Below are positions 1 to 11,192 of a DNA stretch of 64,000 nucleotides, one piece after another; the stretch's first letter is position 1; each line of letters begins with the position of its first letter. Below the pieces are notes generated by a model. The model did no database searches and was not told where the DNA came from. It saw only the letters and a list, made by a program, of their open reading frames with translations. This stretch comes from Isoetes taiwanensis (lineage: Eukaryota; Streptophyta; Lycopodiopsida; Isoetales; Isoetaceae): positions 5,054,488 to 5,118,487 of the forward strand of contig JAJEKV010000053.1 in assembly GCA_021234155.1 (NCBI GenBank), written 5' to 3'. The position numbers and the translations under genes are program-made.

Positions 1-439
1 CTTGCCAAATTCCAGAAGTTAAATTTATGGCATGATAGAAAACCAAGCAAAAAACTACTGGCAGTCCTAATAGTGAATGCTTATATCAGATTTGTATCAG
101 ACTTGTTTTCAGAGCCTTAGTATTGTTATTTTGGCTTGAAATTTAACACGCAATGTCCTTGCTAAGTGCTTAACCAACCAGGAAAATCTCAAAAGTTAGA
201 TCATTGTTTAAGAATTTTGGCAAGCAATTAAATAGCGCTTACTGGACTGTCATGGCAGATTTGTATCAGACCTCAAATTTGGAAGAAAAGCGTGGTTTTT
301 GCACTTGATATGAGATATTCTACATGTGCACTTGAAGCTTGCAAAGTTTCAAAGTTGAATTCAAAAAGATAGATGATGAAATCAATATGCATTTATGGCA
401 AGCTAGGGAAATATATGCAGTATAAGGAACTGGCTTAAG
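1..439. other. No gene recognised
   Basis: AT-rich sequence just upstream of a broken retrotransposon gag. I see no convincing coding frame or repeat structure in it. It may be the degenerate 5' part of the same element. Confidence 0.4.
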
Positions 440-903
440 TTGATATATAAAAGTCTTGCCGAAGAACGCAAGAAAAGGCAAGAATTGAGGGAGAAACAAG
501 AGAAAGAAAGGGCCGAGAGAAGGGCCCAAAGGGAGTTGCAAAAAGCAACAGTAGAAAGATCTTCCCAAATTTTGCCTGACATCAAATCTATCTTTACGAT
601 GCCTACTTCTAGTTCTCATTCCATGAGATATCTTAGATACGGAGGAGATAAAGATAAAGAGACCAATCTTAAGACGCATGTGAGAAAATTTGAAACAGTA
701 AGCGACTTAAATAAAGATGACAGTGATGATATGAGATTGGATATATTCCCAATCACTCTAGAAGGAAAAGCAGTCAACTGGGTCTATGAAAATATATTAT
801 CGTCTACTTATATTTTCTTCTTGCGTGTCTAGTATCATCATTACTACAAAGGTTTTTCTCTTGAAAACTTTTCAAGGCAGGAGTTTTTTAATCCTAGTAT
901 GTG
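440..903 (+). pseudogene. Ty3-type retrotransposon gag fragment
   Basis: The reading frame starts with a charged Lys/Glu/Arg-rich coiled-coil-like stretch (about residues 8-38). It continues into a typical retrotransposon gag core with a phenylalanine-rich segment and the FPITLEGKAVNW motif, which matches the Retrotrans_gag pattern. A TAG at 830-832 interrupts the frame. The same frame then continues as HHYYKGFSLENF until it is cut at about 900 by an LTR end. The stop codon plus the truncation make this a dead copy. No pol follows on this side, because the neighbouring LTR has interrupted it. Confidence 0.7.
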
Positions 904-1531
904 ACGTCCCCTACTCGTATACGGTGCACTCACCGTATACAAACAGGAGTTCATCCCCCATACCAACTCCATGCTGATACAGGGCCCTCCACATATCACT
1001 GCCACCGTGCTGGTTCCAGTGGGGAATGAAGGGGTCATTTTTCCCCGTCTCCCTCGGGGCCTACCTAGCTGCGGAAGCGTAAACATACATGTCAGTATAC
1101 AACATAATCAAATATCCACCTCGAAGGGTGGTACATCATCATCTGCATAGACAAAGATCAGCACAATACACAAGGGTTCCTACCCAAGGCTCAGACTCCA
1201 GGGGGATGATGGCTTGGGGTCTCCGTGAGATTCATTGTAGGCGAGAATCATGACAATGGATTTGGCTGGCATGAGAACATGGGTTAGGGTTGTCCACTCC
1301 ATCCGCCCCTCCTGTGCACACTTTGCAGAGTAGGTTGAAAAGTGTTGGGACCCGACTGTAGCCCGCCAGACGCATAGCCAAAGGGGCTACTCACGGGTTG
1401 CATCTCCCGGTTCCGATGGGGTAGGTAGGGATCCTCCCACCCGGAGGTCTCCATCTTTGACTCAAGGTGACTAGAGGGCCCTTTGCCCTTATTCGACTTA
1501 ACCCTTTGGAAAGTGATCACCACTCCACGGG
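900..1531 (-). repeat. LTR-B, 3' part (terminal CA at 900)
   Basis: Read on the minus strand this ends in GGGGACGTCACA. Over several stretches it resembles the end of the chromovirus LTR next door: the gagatgcaaccc segment, the aggggcggatggagtgg segment and the atgccagcc segment occur in the same order. It is therefore a diverged LTR of a related family. Its 5' part is not adjacent; the best candidate is 30074-30923. The chromovirus is inserted into it at 1527-1531. Confidence 0.65.
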
Positions 1532-3178
1532 TGTGGCGCTCACGCTAAACATCACGGTGCCCCGGCCGTACACTCTGCAAGAAAATTCCCGTCGGCTCAA
1601 CAACCGCCGACGAGGCCCTCAGGTCTATCCGCACTCTGGGACTCGGGTCCATAGTGCGGGGGAAGGTTTCTGAAAGGTGTCTTTGCGGCGCCCTTCCCCT
1701 ATGGGCTCCTATCACGCCGGAAGCATAAACCGCGTCGAGAACTAGCAATACAATACAATATGCTACCTCGAGGGTAGCTCAACCGCACATCCATAGATGC
1801 AAAGAACATAATCATATACCATAAAACATGAGAGCTCCTACCCGTGGCTCGACACATAGGGGTAGTCGGTTTTGGATAGGCCTCAAGATAGAAGCGGCAC
1901 CGAGTCATAACAATGGCGGGGCTGGCATAAGACAATGGCTAGGGTTGACCACTCCATCCGCCCCTCGTGCATGCATACTTTGCGGATGGGCTAGATCAAG
2001 CTGTGGCATGACTCTAACCTTTCGGATCACGCCAATCCCATGGCATCACCCATCGGGACTACTCGGGTTGCATCTCCACGGTCCGGCGAGGTAGGAAGGG
2101 TTGCATCTCCCCTTCAGGGATCTAGAGGCTCCGCAGGTGGCTAGAGAATGCGTGGCGACACCCGATTCGTACCAGTGAACCCCCAAAACAAGAGCCAAGC
2201 TGACACTTGCAACTCTTGAGAGGCCCGGCGACACCGTTGCCCGGAGGTGTCGGACCCATGCCCGCCCACACGTAGTGACCGACCATAAGCCTAGCCCTTT
2301 GTGGGATCCCGAAGCCCCCACTTTCGGCGGGGATCCACCCTCCATCTTGCCTCTAGCCCGTTGTGCGGTCTTTGAGTCACATCATAGCTTCCATAGCGGG
2401 TGGGTTCCTATGCACAGGGCAGCACTAATAGGAACTAAGGGATCTACACTAGGAGCATACTACCTATGGCCCTAGGTCTCTACCCCCTTCCCAATACAAG
2501 AGGAGCAACATGATCAACCAATATCACATACATCACATCATGATCAATATCAACATCATATGAACATCTTAACCTAATCATACATAGCTAACTAACGGTT
2601 AGGGTTCCTTGATTAGGGTTCAAGATGTTCAACAATCTAGGGTGGCTCTACTCTGAGACACGAATCACTAACCCATCACGGAGGGCTAACTTCGGATGAA
2701 CTAACATGAACTCTACTCAACCTACCTCCTCGAAGCACTTCCTCCCATTCATTCGGCGTCTCCATGCTCCTAGGCGTGGTTGAAGGCTTGCTCCTCTACG
2801 ATCATACACACCTCCTCGAGGGCTTTGCTCCAGGCTAGACTATGATGAGCGGTGCTCGAAGCGGGGTTTGCACGCGTGGAGTGAGTTCAGTGCTAGGTCG
2901 GGGAAAAGGATCTAGGGTTAGGGTTAGAGCCAATATAGGTGTGGGTCCACATGGGATGCCACGTGGCACCACTAGGATAAGGCCGTGTGGCGGTTGCCCA
3001 ATAGGATAAGGCCATGTGGAAATGGGCCTTATCCTAAGGTTATCTAAGTTAAACAATTAACTTAGATGTGCACCCTTGCCACTTTTCGAGGCATACAAGG
3101 CTACCTAGGTAGACTTGTATGGTGATGGGTCGAGGAGAATATGCGCATTTATGGCGTATATTCCCTTGGAGCGTCACA
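1532..3178 (-). repeat. Chromovirus 3' LTR
   Basis: Read on the minus strand it starts TGTGACGCTCC at 3178, directly after a polypurine tract, and ends at 1532 in a slightly decayed copy of the inverted terminal sequence (GAGCGCCACA). Its last about 600 bases match 12893-13491 and its first about 1000 bases match 30924-31921. About 1647 bp in all. Confidence 0.88.
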
Positions 3179-3190
3179 TTCTCCCCCTTA
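3179..3190 (-). other. Polypurine tract
   Basis: On the minus strand a purine run (TAAGGGGGAGAA) lies immediately before the TG of the 3' LTR. This is the normal position of the plus-strand primer of an LTR retrotransposon and fixes the LTR boundary. Confidence 0.85.
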
Positions 3191-4019
3191 GGACAATCTT
3201 TGTCCCCGACATTGCGCTAAGGTGACGAGCCTATCTATCCTGCAAAACAACATAAGATCGTACACTTAAGTTTAATTTAAACGATCAGCTTCCTATTAAA
3301 GTTAAATGTCAAAATTTAGGCTATATTTGTACTTATACAAAATTATATAGCCTTAACAAGGTTACTTCTTACAATAATCCAAAACATTATTATAAAAGTT
3401 ATTAGGGTTCATAATCTAAATTATGGTTCCCCATCTTCTAAATGTCGCCCCACCTCGAAGCTCCTTCTCCTTGCTGCACATGGAGCACATTACGTTAGTT
3501 TAATTAATAAGTTTGTGGTTTTAGGGGACCACCCCTTACCAATACCTTGCACTTTCGATCATGGCCCTTTCGGTTTGAGCTTAAGGACCATTTAAGATGA
3601 TCCCGTCATCGCCCATGATCAAGTGCTACCTTGGCCCTTTCGGTTACCGGTTAAGTACCCCTAGTGCATCATGCCCCAAGGGTTTTAAGCTGGGAGCGTC
3701 TCACGATCCCATCATCGCACATGATCACTTTGACCTTCACCATGACCCCCCTATGGCGGTGTGCGAACCCCACATCGTGGCATAGAAACATCCGGCCGAT
3801 GTCCCATCATCGCGCACCATGCCTTTCCTCTCTCTCTCGCATGACCCTATTGGTCATGCGCACCTCTTGGTGCATGTTGGCCTAGAGAACGCCTTAAAGG
3901 CTTATCTCATCATCAGCCACATGTTCCAAGATTCTGGCATATGTATTCCACTATCTAGAATACATCTGCCAGAGCTAGAGGCTAACTAAGAACATATTAA
4001 GCTAACCTCCTGGCTAGTC
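3191..4019. other. Chromovirus 3' untranslated region
   Basis: Lies between the end of the chromodomain and the polypurine tract. The part at about 3560-3880 contains repeated phrases around catgatca, gatcccatcatcgc and ggccctttcggtt, suggesting small decayed tandem duplications. I see no coding frame. Confidence 0.55.
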
Positions 4020-4459
4020 GGGGTCGACCAAGTCGGAGACGACTCGCCCATCAAACTCCTTCATAAATTTTGGGTATTGCTTCTCCAAATCCTGCTTCAA
4101 TACCCATGTCGCGTCTTCCACGGGCAAGTGTTTCCACTTGACCAAATCTTTGAAAGGCGAGACCTCCTAGTCTTCTTGAATGACTTATCAAGAACTAACT
4201 CAGGCACGATTTCAACTTGCTCCTCCGTCATTTCCAACAAGGTTGGAGTATCCAAGACCTCCTCAGGGTTAGGATTGTGCCTTTTCAACAAACTTACATG
4301 GAAAACCTTGTGAACTTTGAGATGGGCCGGAAGATCCAACTTGTAGGCTTGGGAGCCCACTCTCTCCAAAATCTTGAACGGACCAGCCCATCGAGGGGCA
4401 AGCTTCTTGCAACTCCCAATCCGAAGCTTAGCTTGCTTGACCTTGATCTTCAACCACAC
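4020..4459 (-). pseudogene. Integrase C-terminus and chromodomain
   Basis: The first segment carries the integrase GPY/F-type module (RWAGPFKILERVG followed by AYKLDLP and HVSLLK). It then runs towards the chromodomain. After a frameshift at about 4165 the frame that reads DLVKWKHLPVEDATW and continues to about 4025 is a clear chromodomain core, including the conserved aromatic residues. Chromodomains of this type in chromovirus integrases are thought to direct integration to chromatin with particular histone H3 marks. The frameshift means this copy cannot make the full protein. Confidence 0.85.
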
Positions 4460-4626
4460 GCGCTATAAGCCTACCTTGAACTCTCTTACGGTCACCGTGC
4501 TTGTCGGCTACACTCTTACCCGACTTCTTCTTTGCACGCTAGGAGGTAACCCCTCACTTCTTCCACCAACTGCTGCATATCTCCTAGCATCTGTTGGGAC
4601 ACTTCAACCTTTGACACGGGATTGTG

Positions 4627-5145
4627 TCAAGTGTCCGGGGTTAAGCACTGGTACCCGTAATTTACCATGAAAGGAGACATCTGAGATGACTCCTGTTTGG
4701 CACTATTGTAGGCGAATTCCACCAAGTGGATGTACTCATCCCACTTGGACTGCTTATTCCACACAAAGCTTCTGAGCATGTCTTCCAAGATTCGATTCGT
4801 CCTCTCCGTCTGACCATCTGTTTGAGGATGATATGCCGTGCTCATGGAGAGCTTCGTCTGAATGGTGCTAAAGAGGTCCTGCCAAAAAGCACTCATAAAC
4901 TTAGAATCTCTATCAGATATTATCTCCCGAGGCATGCCATGGAGCCTAAAAATCTCCTTCACAAATAGCTTGGCAGTATCTAATGCTGTGTCGGTAGTTC
5001 TACAAGGCACAAAATGTGCCATCTTAGATAATTTGTCTACTACGACCATCAATGCATCCTTGCCTCGAAGAGTCTTGGGAAGTCCTGTGATAAAATCCAT
5101 ACTTACCACTTCCCACTTCGCATTCGGCACTGCTAGAGGTTCCAA
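4627..5145 (-). pseudogene. Integrase catalytic core
   Basis: The DDE motif is visible: Asp in MDFITGLP, Asp in SDRDSKF, and Glu in DGQTERTNRILEDML. It is preceded by a decayed zinc-binding HHCC region at 5158-5376 (HDTHNSPIAGHAG and a downstream Cys). The catalytic acids are kept but the pieces are in different frames and stops separate them from neighbouring domains, so this is a remnant. Confidence 0.9.
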
Positions 5146-5327
5146 GGCTCACGGAATTTAAGCTGCTCGCTTTGGTTTCTTGACACAAGCGGCACTCCAC
5201 GAATATATCTTGCTATACGCTTCTTCATTCCGGCCAGAAGTAGCTACTTGAATCTTGAAGTAGGTCTTCATAAAACCTGCATGCCCTGCAATTGGGCTGT
5301 TGTGTGTGTCATGAAGGATTAGCTTCC

Positions 5328-5642
5328 TTATACCTGACGATTCGGGCACACACAACTTATCTTTATGGTACAACAAGTTGCCTTCCTTCTTATAATGCTT
5401 GAAGACTTCTCGTTCCTTATCTGTTCTAGCCTCCCTGGAGAGGCTTTCCCATACCTCCTTGAAATCACCATCAAATGGTAATGTCTCCTCAATTTTCTTG
5501 CCATATCCACTTTCGAAAGAGTTGATCTGACATTACAATGAGTTCTCGTCTCAAGGGGTCTTCTAGAAAGAGCATCAGCGACCACATTCAACTTACCTGG
5601 CTTATAAGCAATCTCAAAATCATACTCTTCTAGGAATTCCAT
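5328..5642 (-). pseudogene. RNase H terminal region
   Basis: The segment [21 protein letters not shown] is the very conserved end of Ty3 RNase H (the ADALSR box). Upstream RNase H sequence at 5650-5900 is broken by stops and frameshifts. It sits between RT and integrase, as expected for this superfamily. Confidence 0.85.
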
Positions 5643-5910
5643 CCACCTCCTTTGCCTTAGATTAAGGAGTGGTTGGGTAAAGATGTATTGGAGGCTCTAG
5701 TGATCAGTATCTAACTGAAACTTCCTCCCAAGCAAATAATGCCTCCAAATCTGAAGAGCTCGACAATAGCTAGAAGTTCGATCATGGGTTGGATAAGCGC
5801 TTTGCGGTGTCGTTCAACTTCTTGGAATCATAAGCTATTACTCTTCCTTCTTGCATAAGGACTCCACACATGCCGCTATCTTACTTGCATCTGTTGCTAC
5901 TATCTTGTCT

Positions 5911-6691
5911 TTAATGCGGATGCGCGAGAACTAGCAGTGCTGTTGTTAAGGCCTCCTTAAGCTTTTCAAATGAAGCTTGCACATTTTCTACCCAATGTGC
6001 TCTCCAATCTTTCACCTTAACACTCTTAGTGAGGTCCGACAAAGGGGACGCCACATTCTTTGGAGCTGGCCAATCTACTACTGCTTCGATCTTTGCGGGG
6101 TCGGTGGAGATCCCTTCCGCCGATATGACATGGCCCAAGTACTCCACTCTTTCAGTAGCAAAGTGGCATTTGGAGGGCTTTCCATACAAATGATGTCGCC
6201 TCAACTTTTCTAACACCCTTCTCAAATGCTGACTATGATCTTCAATGGACTTGTTGTAGACTAGAATGTCGTCGAAGAAGACAATGACAAACTCATCTAG
6301 AAAATCCCTGAAGACGTCGTTCATGAGGCGCATAAAAGTTGCTGGAGCATTCGACAATCCAAAGGGCATTACTGTAAACTCAAAGTGACCATACCGCGTT
6401 CTGAAGGCGGTCTTATGGATATCTTCTTCCTTTATCCTTATCACGGTGGTATCGACCTTAAGTCAATTTTAGAGAATACCTTTGCTCCTTGGAGCTGGTC
6501 CATCAAATCATCGCCCTTGGCAATGCATACTTATTCTTTACCGATGCTTGTTGGTGGCGATAGTCAATGCATATTCTTAAAGCGCCATCTTTCTTCTTCC
6601 ACGAAGAGTATGGGTGCTCAAAAGGAGACACACTTGCTCTAATAAAACCAAGCTTAAGCAATTCACGGAGTTGCTTCTTGAGCTCTGTCAA
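5911..6691 (-). pseudogene. Reverse transcriptase
   Basis: Two frames carry the fingers and palm. 6503-6691 has the KLGFIRASVSPF and WKKKDGALRICIDYR motifs. 5911-6444 has TRYGHFEFTVMPFGLSNAPATF and the catalytic box FFDDILVY, in which both key aspartates remain. A frameshift separates the two, so the ORF is dead although each half is well conserved. Confidence 0.9.
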
Positions 6692-6849
6692 CTCGGTGTG
6701 CTCATCTGTATGGTGCCTTCTTTGGTAGGCTTAGCATCGGTGCCAATGTGATCTCACACTCCACACCTGTAAGGTGGTAGCTGCCGGATTTCATCAGGAA
6801 ATACATCCTTGAATTCGAAATAAGCCTTGCTCTTGGCTTGGGCAACTGT

Positions 6850-7260
6850 TTTTCCCCTTTTGGTCGTTTCCATCCTGTTTATTGGGCTCAATTGCCTCTA
6901 ATCTCAAAATGTAATCCACCTTATTTCTTTCTATACTTTTCCTTAGCTGCTTCAAAAAAATACCTTTGCATGGAAGAAGCTGCCTTCTTACCTTTCACTA
7001 TGAATTTGGTGCCGTCCGGTCTTTGTCATGGCGACTTCATTGCGGTCGCGATCGATCATGGCTTTTTGCTGGTTTTAGGAACTCCATTCCTACTATAAGG
7101 TCATACCTTCCAATTTCCATGACCTCTGCCCCCATCGGCCACTTACTTCCAATCCTCCTCCCCTTAGTGTGCGAATGGGCCGGTTTGCCATAACAAGCGG
7201 CCTTGGCTTAGACTTCAATACCTTGTTCTACATTAGGGGGCAGCCAGCCTAGGAGAGGCG
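6850..7260 (-). pseudogene. Protease region
   Basis: On the minus strand around 7050-7130 the phrase AEVMEIGRYDLIVGMEFL resembles the end of a retropepsin, in which an IxLGMxWL-like motif precedes the linker to RT. I could not find a clean DTG/DSG active site, and the surrounding frame contains stops. The assignment rests on its position between gag and RT. Confidence 0.5.
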
Positions 7261-7389
7261 AAGTTGTGAGAGCTACGTGTCTATAGGGACTACATATGGG
7301 TTGCTATCTATGATTCCATCAGCCGCAATGTTGTCGGTGATTTTCTATATCACCCGACTCAATATTTGCCGGATATGGCACTCACCCTC

Positions 7390-8660
7390 TATGAAGTCCA
7401 CGGGCCTCATCTTTGGTCGTCGTCTTCATCGCATACATTCGGCAAATCCCAATCCCCAAGCTCGCCAAAGCTGCCACGCATGGCCGAATGGGCAATCATG
7501 TGTTGATTGCCTGGCTGGAAGCACTGAAACATAGCTTCTTCTCAATACATTCTGTCTCTTCTCTTTCGTCGGTATTTTGTCTAGAATACGCTTTAACACG
7601 CATTTGCCCCCCGATGCATTCTCAAACTACGGTCCCCAAAGTTCTTACCCTGAGCTCTTCCTTGCTGTTGGCCTCCTGATGGCGTAGTTGTTGATTGCTT
7701 ACTCTGGTGCTGCCCTTGGTACTGCCCCGTTGACTTTCCTTTGAAGGCCATTTGTCTCTCTCACGGCGTTCTTTGAGCTTCTTCCAAACTTATGGCTTTA
7801 TCCCGGCTTACGCCCACTGACTTAGGGTTGATTGCTCGGACTAGCCTTTTGATATTCTTTGTTCAATCCCTCAATGTAAGTTTCAACCAGCTTGCCTTTC
7901 CGACACTCCAGGAACATGGAGTCTAAGTCGCATAAATTCCTCTGTATACTTTGCTACTAACAATGTACCCTGGTTCAATCTGTAGAACTGCTGGATCTGA
8001 CTTTGCATAACCTTTCCACCAGATTCTAGCTGCCCCTATCAAGTTTGCTGTAGCAACCTTCCCTATATCCTTGTCCTTCATGCCATAAGAGTTGCGAACT
8101 CTTCCATTTTAAATCAAGCCGGGCTTACGCCTCCATACGATTTTGTCCTTCCACGAAGGCCTGACCCAACTTCCTAGTCTTCCACACATTGCTCATAGCA
8201 CTGTCAACTTTCTTTTGATAATCATCTTCCTTCCTTGCCCTGGCTCTTACCTGTGGAGTGTCGGACTCACTTTCTGAGCTAGAACTGTCTTGGTATGCGA
8301 AGTGTCGATGGCTGGAGCTAGGTGGTGTTGGACTCATACGTTTCTCCTTTTCCTCTTCACGTCTCTACGGCATTTCCACGATTGTCCCGCCCCTCCATTT
8401 GTGGACCTTCCTCGATGCCTTCTTTGAGGTAGCGGTGGAGGTGGTGGTGGAGCAGTGCATATTCTTGGGCATTCATCAATGGGGTGGCCCGGTGGATCAG
8501 GTGATGCATCACGGTTCCTCATCCGGGCGAGCCTTGCGTTGATTGCTTCCGGCGTTATTTCGTCGTTGTTGTCATCTTGATCACGTCCAAATAGGTTTCT
8601 GGGTACCCACTGGTGATGTCGGCCTTGGCCTTGAGAACCTGAGCCTGTGTTCCTTGCTGC
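7390..8660 (-). pseudogene. Gag (capsid and zinc knuckle region)
   Basis: Reading the minus strand from about 8655, a frame opens right after a splice-acceptor-like TGCAG. It reads NLFGRDQDDNNDEITPEAI, then a proline-rich segment, a serine/acidic segment (8125-8337), a capsid-like stretch with ARIWWKGYAK, and a degenerate zinc-knuckle-like CFQPGNQH at about 7500. Several frameshifts and stops interrupt it. Composition and position upstream of the protease support gag. Confidence 0.65.
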
Positions 8661-8880
8661 AAGGATTAATCATCAATGCTTGTTATTAAGTTACACAGTA
8701 GTCATTTTTGCTTATAATTAAATTGCTGTTAGGTACAAAAGAAATCATATGGAAATTCCACTTACAAGTCAAGATCATGGTAGACATTAATTAGTATATA
8801 AAAATACATTTCATGAATTACATGATAATACTGAAGAGAGAGTTACAATACACTTTAATTAATTAACAAAACAAGTTTTT
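8661..8880 (-). other. AT-rich intron-like gap before gag
   Basis: A 220-bp AT-rich block separates the accessory ORF from gag. On the minus strand it ends in CCTTGCAG directly before the gag frame, like a plant 3' splice site. A possible donor lies near the end of the accessory ORF. If real, gag would be made from a spliced RNA while the upstream ORFs come from other transcripts. Confidence 0.35.
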
Positions 8881-10411
8881 CCATCAGCGATGTCGCTTCA
8901 TAGACTTGAAGAAGTTCTTGACATTCTTGAATCCTATGCCCTTGCCCATGTTTACATAGGATTCTTGCGCCCGATCCTCCCTCCAATGCTCTTGCCATCC
9001 GTGGTGCGGAAGTTACAGTGCGATTGCGCCACTCTTCGACAAGTGCGCATCCACGAGGTGGCCCTTTGCGAAGTCGAGGGCATGAAGGGCTACAGATCTT
9101 TTGAAGAGGATAACATGGTCCATTCCGTAATCTATCTTGGCATGTTGTCCAAAGCCCGAGAGTGCTATGAGGCGCCACAGTTCTTCACCCCTTGGGCTGA
9201 ACTCCTTGTGGAAGACTATCATCGTCCTTGGCTAAGGGGCGGAAGATAGTACTGAGTGATTTACCCCCTGTTCGCCCCGTGGCTCCCGTACTCCTCCTTG
9301 AGCCGCCTCGAAGAAACATCTATTTGCGATAAGATCTTCGTGGTCCCTCCACATTGTTGTTGCATTCTCGGATTGATCTTTGCTAGATGCTTCACGCATG
9401 CTCATGGAGCGCGACTGGTCGGCTTGAGCTTGGGCCTCTTCCGGCTTGTACAACCTGCTTTGGATCTCCCGGAATTCTTCTTACGGAATGACGGGTTCTT
9501 TCTTCTTGAAACATCCGCCTTATCTGTTGGTGCCTTTGGATGTCCGACATAGTTTCCCTAGCGTAGGAGTGTATTTCGGCTACCTCCCTTGGGATCTCTT
9601 GGTAGGAGTAGTCGATGAAGTCAACGCCCCTGCTCTTTGTGCAATTAGGCCTAGGAGCTCATCGATCCCGAGGCCCTCTTCTTGACAATAGGGAAGGTTG
9701 AGGATATCGGTGGCGAATATGTACTCCTCGCCGTCAATGATCACTTGGGAGTGAGGGCCGTGGTACCTATTGGCTGGCTCGAAGTCCCACCTTAGTACTT
9801 CTGTTGTTGAGAGCTAGGCGCCTCTCCATCCTTCTTGCCTCCCTCATCTCCCAACTTGGGTTCTCTTCCTCTTCCTCTTCGTAATCCCGCTCAATCGCAA
9901 CATAGGTGTTTTCGATGTGGAGCCGTAATATTCATACTCAGGTCTCGATCTCGTGAATGCCTATGTCTTGCCGTCCGAAAGTGTCGAGAGGTGCCAAATC
10001 CAAAGGTTGAATTGACGGCTCCCACGTTTGGTTAAGCGCCTTGTCTTTGCATGAACAAAGCTAAAGGCTGCTTGGTTTGAGGCATTACCTATGCTTATGA
10101 TGCTTACAGGTCATGTAGTCTGGCATGTTTCTGGTTCTATCCCACAGCCTACTCTTGCCCCTGGATCCCCCACCTATGGCTTGGGTAAGAGAGTCTAAGG
10201 AAACCCATTTCCCTCCCCTAGGTGGCAAGCTAACTTCCCAAGGTAGAATGTGCTGATCATATTGACAAATGATGTCAGTGTAGTAGGGAGTTCTGGTCAA
10301 GGTGGCATGAAGATCAAAGAGATGATCAAAGACATGAAAGGCTTGCTCAGCAGGGAATTCACGGATGTGATTGGAGTCATTGTACCATCTAACAAAGATT
10401 GATGGCGCCAT
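8855..10411 (-). pseudogene. Accessory ORF of chromovirus, function unknown
   Basis: A long decayed frame lies between the H3-like ORF and gag. Pieces: 10085-10411 (starts MAPSIFVRWYNDSNH, rich in aromatic and His residues), about 9670-9800 (EEYIFATDILNLPY), 9232-9453 (an acidic, Gln-rich helical part) and 9013-9222 (EELWRLIALSGFGQH, same frame as the previous piece, separated by one stop). The last 100 codons shift frame and end near 8855. I do not recognise a domain. Position and orientation argue that it belongs to the element. The plus-strand frame at 8890-9249 is its antisense. Confidence 0.5.
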
Positions 10412-10704
10412 TGAGCAGAGATGGCTATGAAAAATGGCTGATGGGGATAAGCAAAGAGCTAGAAAATCGCCAAAGGGGCTGAGAGCACTTTTGGTGGGGA
10501 GAAAATGACAAATGAGGGCCCTTTTTATAGACTAGGGGTGCCTCGGGTTCCGTGCACAAGGGTTCTTGATGGGGAAGGACTTCTGTTCCATGGCTATGGT
10601 TGTCCAAATGAGCTATCATGAAGTGCAACTCTAAGCAAAACAAAACAAGAAACACTACATGGCAGTTTGTTGGGTCAAAATTGGTCAATTTGGGCAAAAA
10701 TGGG

Positions 10705-10781
10705 CGAAACCGGGTCGGTTCGCGCAGAATGGCTCTGCGTTGCGAACGCAGGCAGTATCCGCGCGATGCAACCCGATTTCG
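10705..10781. repeat. Hairpin repeat, copy 1
   Basis: The 21-base arm CGAAACCGGGTCG... pairs imperfectly with the other end (...CAACCCGATTTCG). Between the arms lies a GC-rich part with GCGCAGAATGGCTCTGCG. The same design recurs at 10907-10983. GC content is much higher than in the AT-rich flanks. Confidence 0.65.
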
Positions 10782-10906
10782 GGTCATTTCTATTTCTATG
10801 AAGAGTTTCGGGGAATTTAAAGATCCTAATATGACTCTATAGCATGATTCTAACCTAACTAGCAACTTTTGTTACTCAAATTGGACATCGATTAATGACA
10901 GAATGC

Positions 10907-10983
10907 CGAAATCGGGTGGCATCGCGCAGAATGGCTCTGCGTCGGGGGCGCAGATGGGTTTTGCGCGATGCGACCCGGTTTCG
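10907..10983. repeat. Hairpin repeat, copy 2
   Basis: Second copy of the structure at 10705-10781. Arms are CGAAATCGGGTGGCATCGCGC and its near-complement, and the inner GCAGAATGGCTCTGCG is identical to copy 1. Some differences between the copies lie in paired arm positions, which would be consistent with the fold rather than the primary sequence being kept. Confidence 0.65.
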
Positions 10984-11192
10984 ACAATTTTTGCAATTTT
11001 TTGACTAATTAGCTAGGATATTTAACTAATTAATTTTTCTTTGAACATCCCAATTTTAATGGTCAAAACTAAAGTAAAATTTGAGCTACTTAAGCACATT
11101 TTCATACAAGAATTAAGGTCAGTTTGCAACAAAATTTTATATTTATAGGGGGGAAACTTAGCAATTACATTAATTTACACAAAATTGTATCC

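Noticed and set aside
1284-2475. Open frames of 60-100 codons in the LTRs
   Set aside because: They occur on both strands of GC-richer LTR sequence, show no family resemblance and are not kept in the other LTR copy.
2910-2935. Telomere-like tagggttagggttag
   Set aside because: Only two to three short units inside an LTR, also present in the other LTR copy at about 31180. It is LTR sequence, not an interstitial telomere.
8890-9249. 119-codon plus-strand frame as a gene
   Set aside because: It lies antisense to the accessory ORF of the chromovirus, and the minus strand has two collinear same-frame pieces here. I treat it as a shadow.
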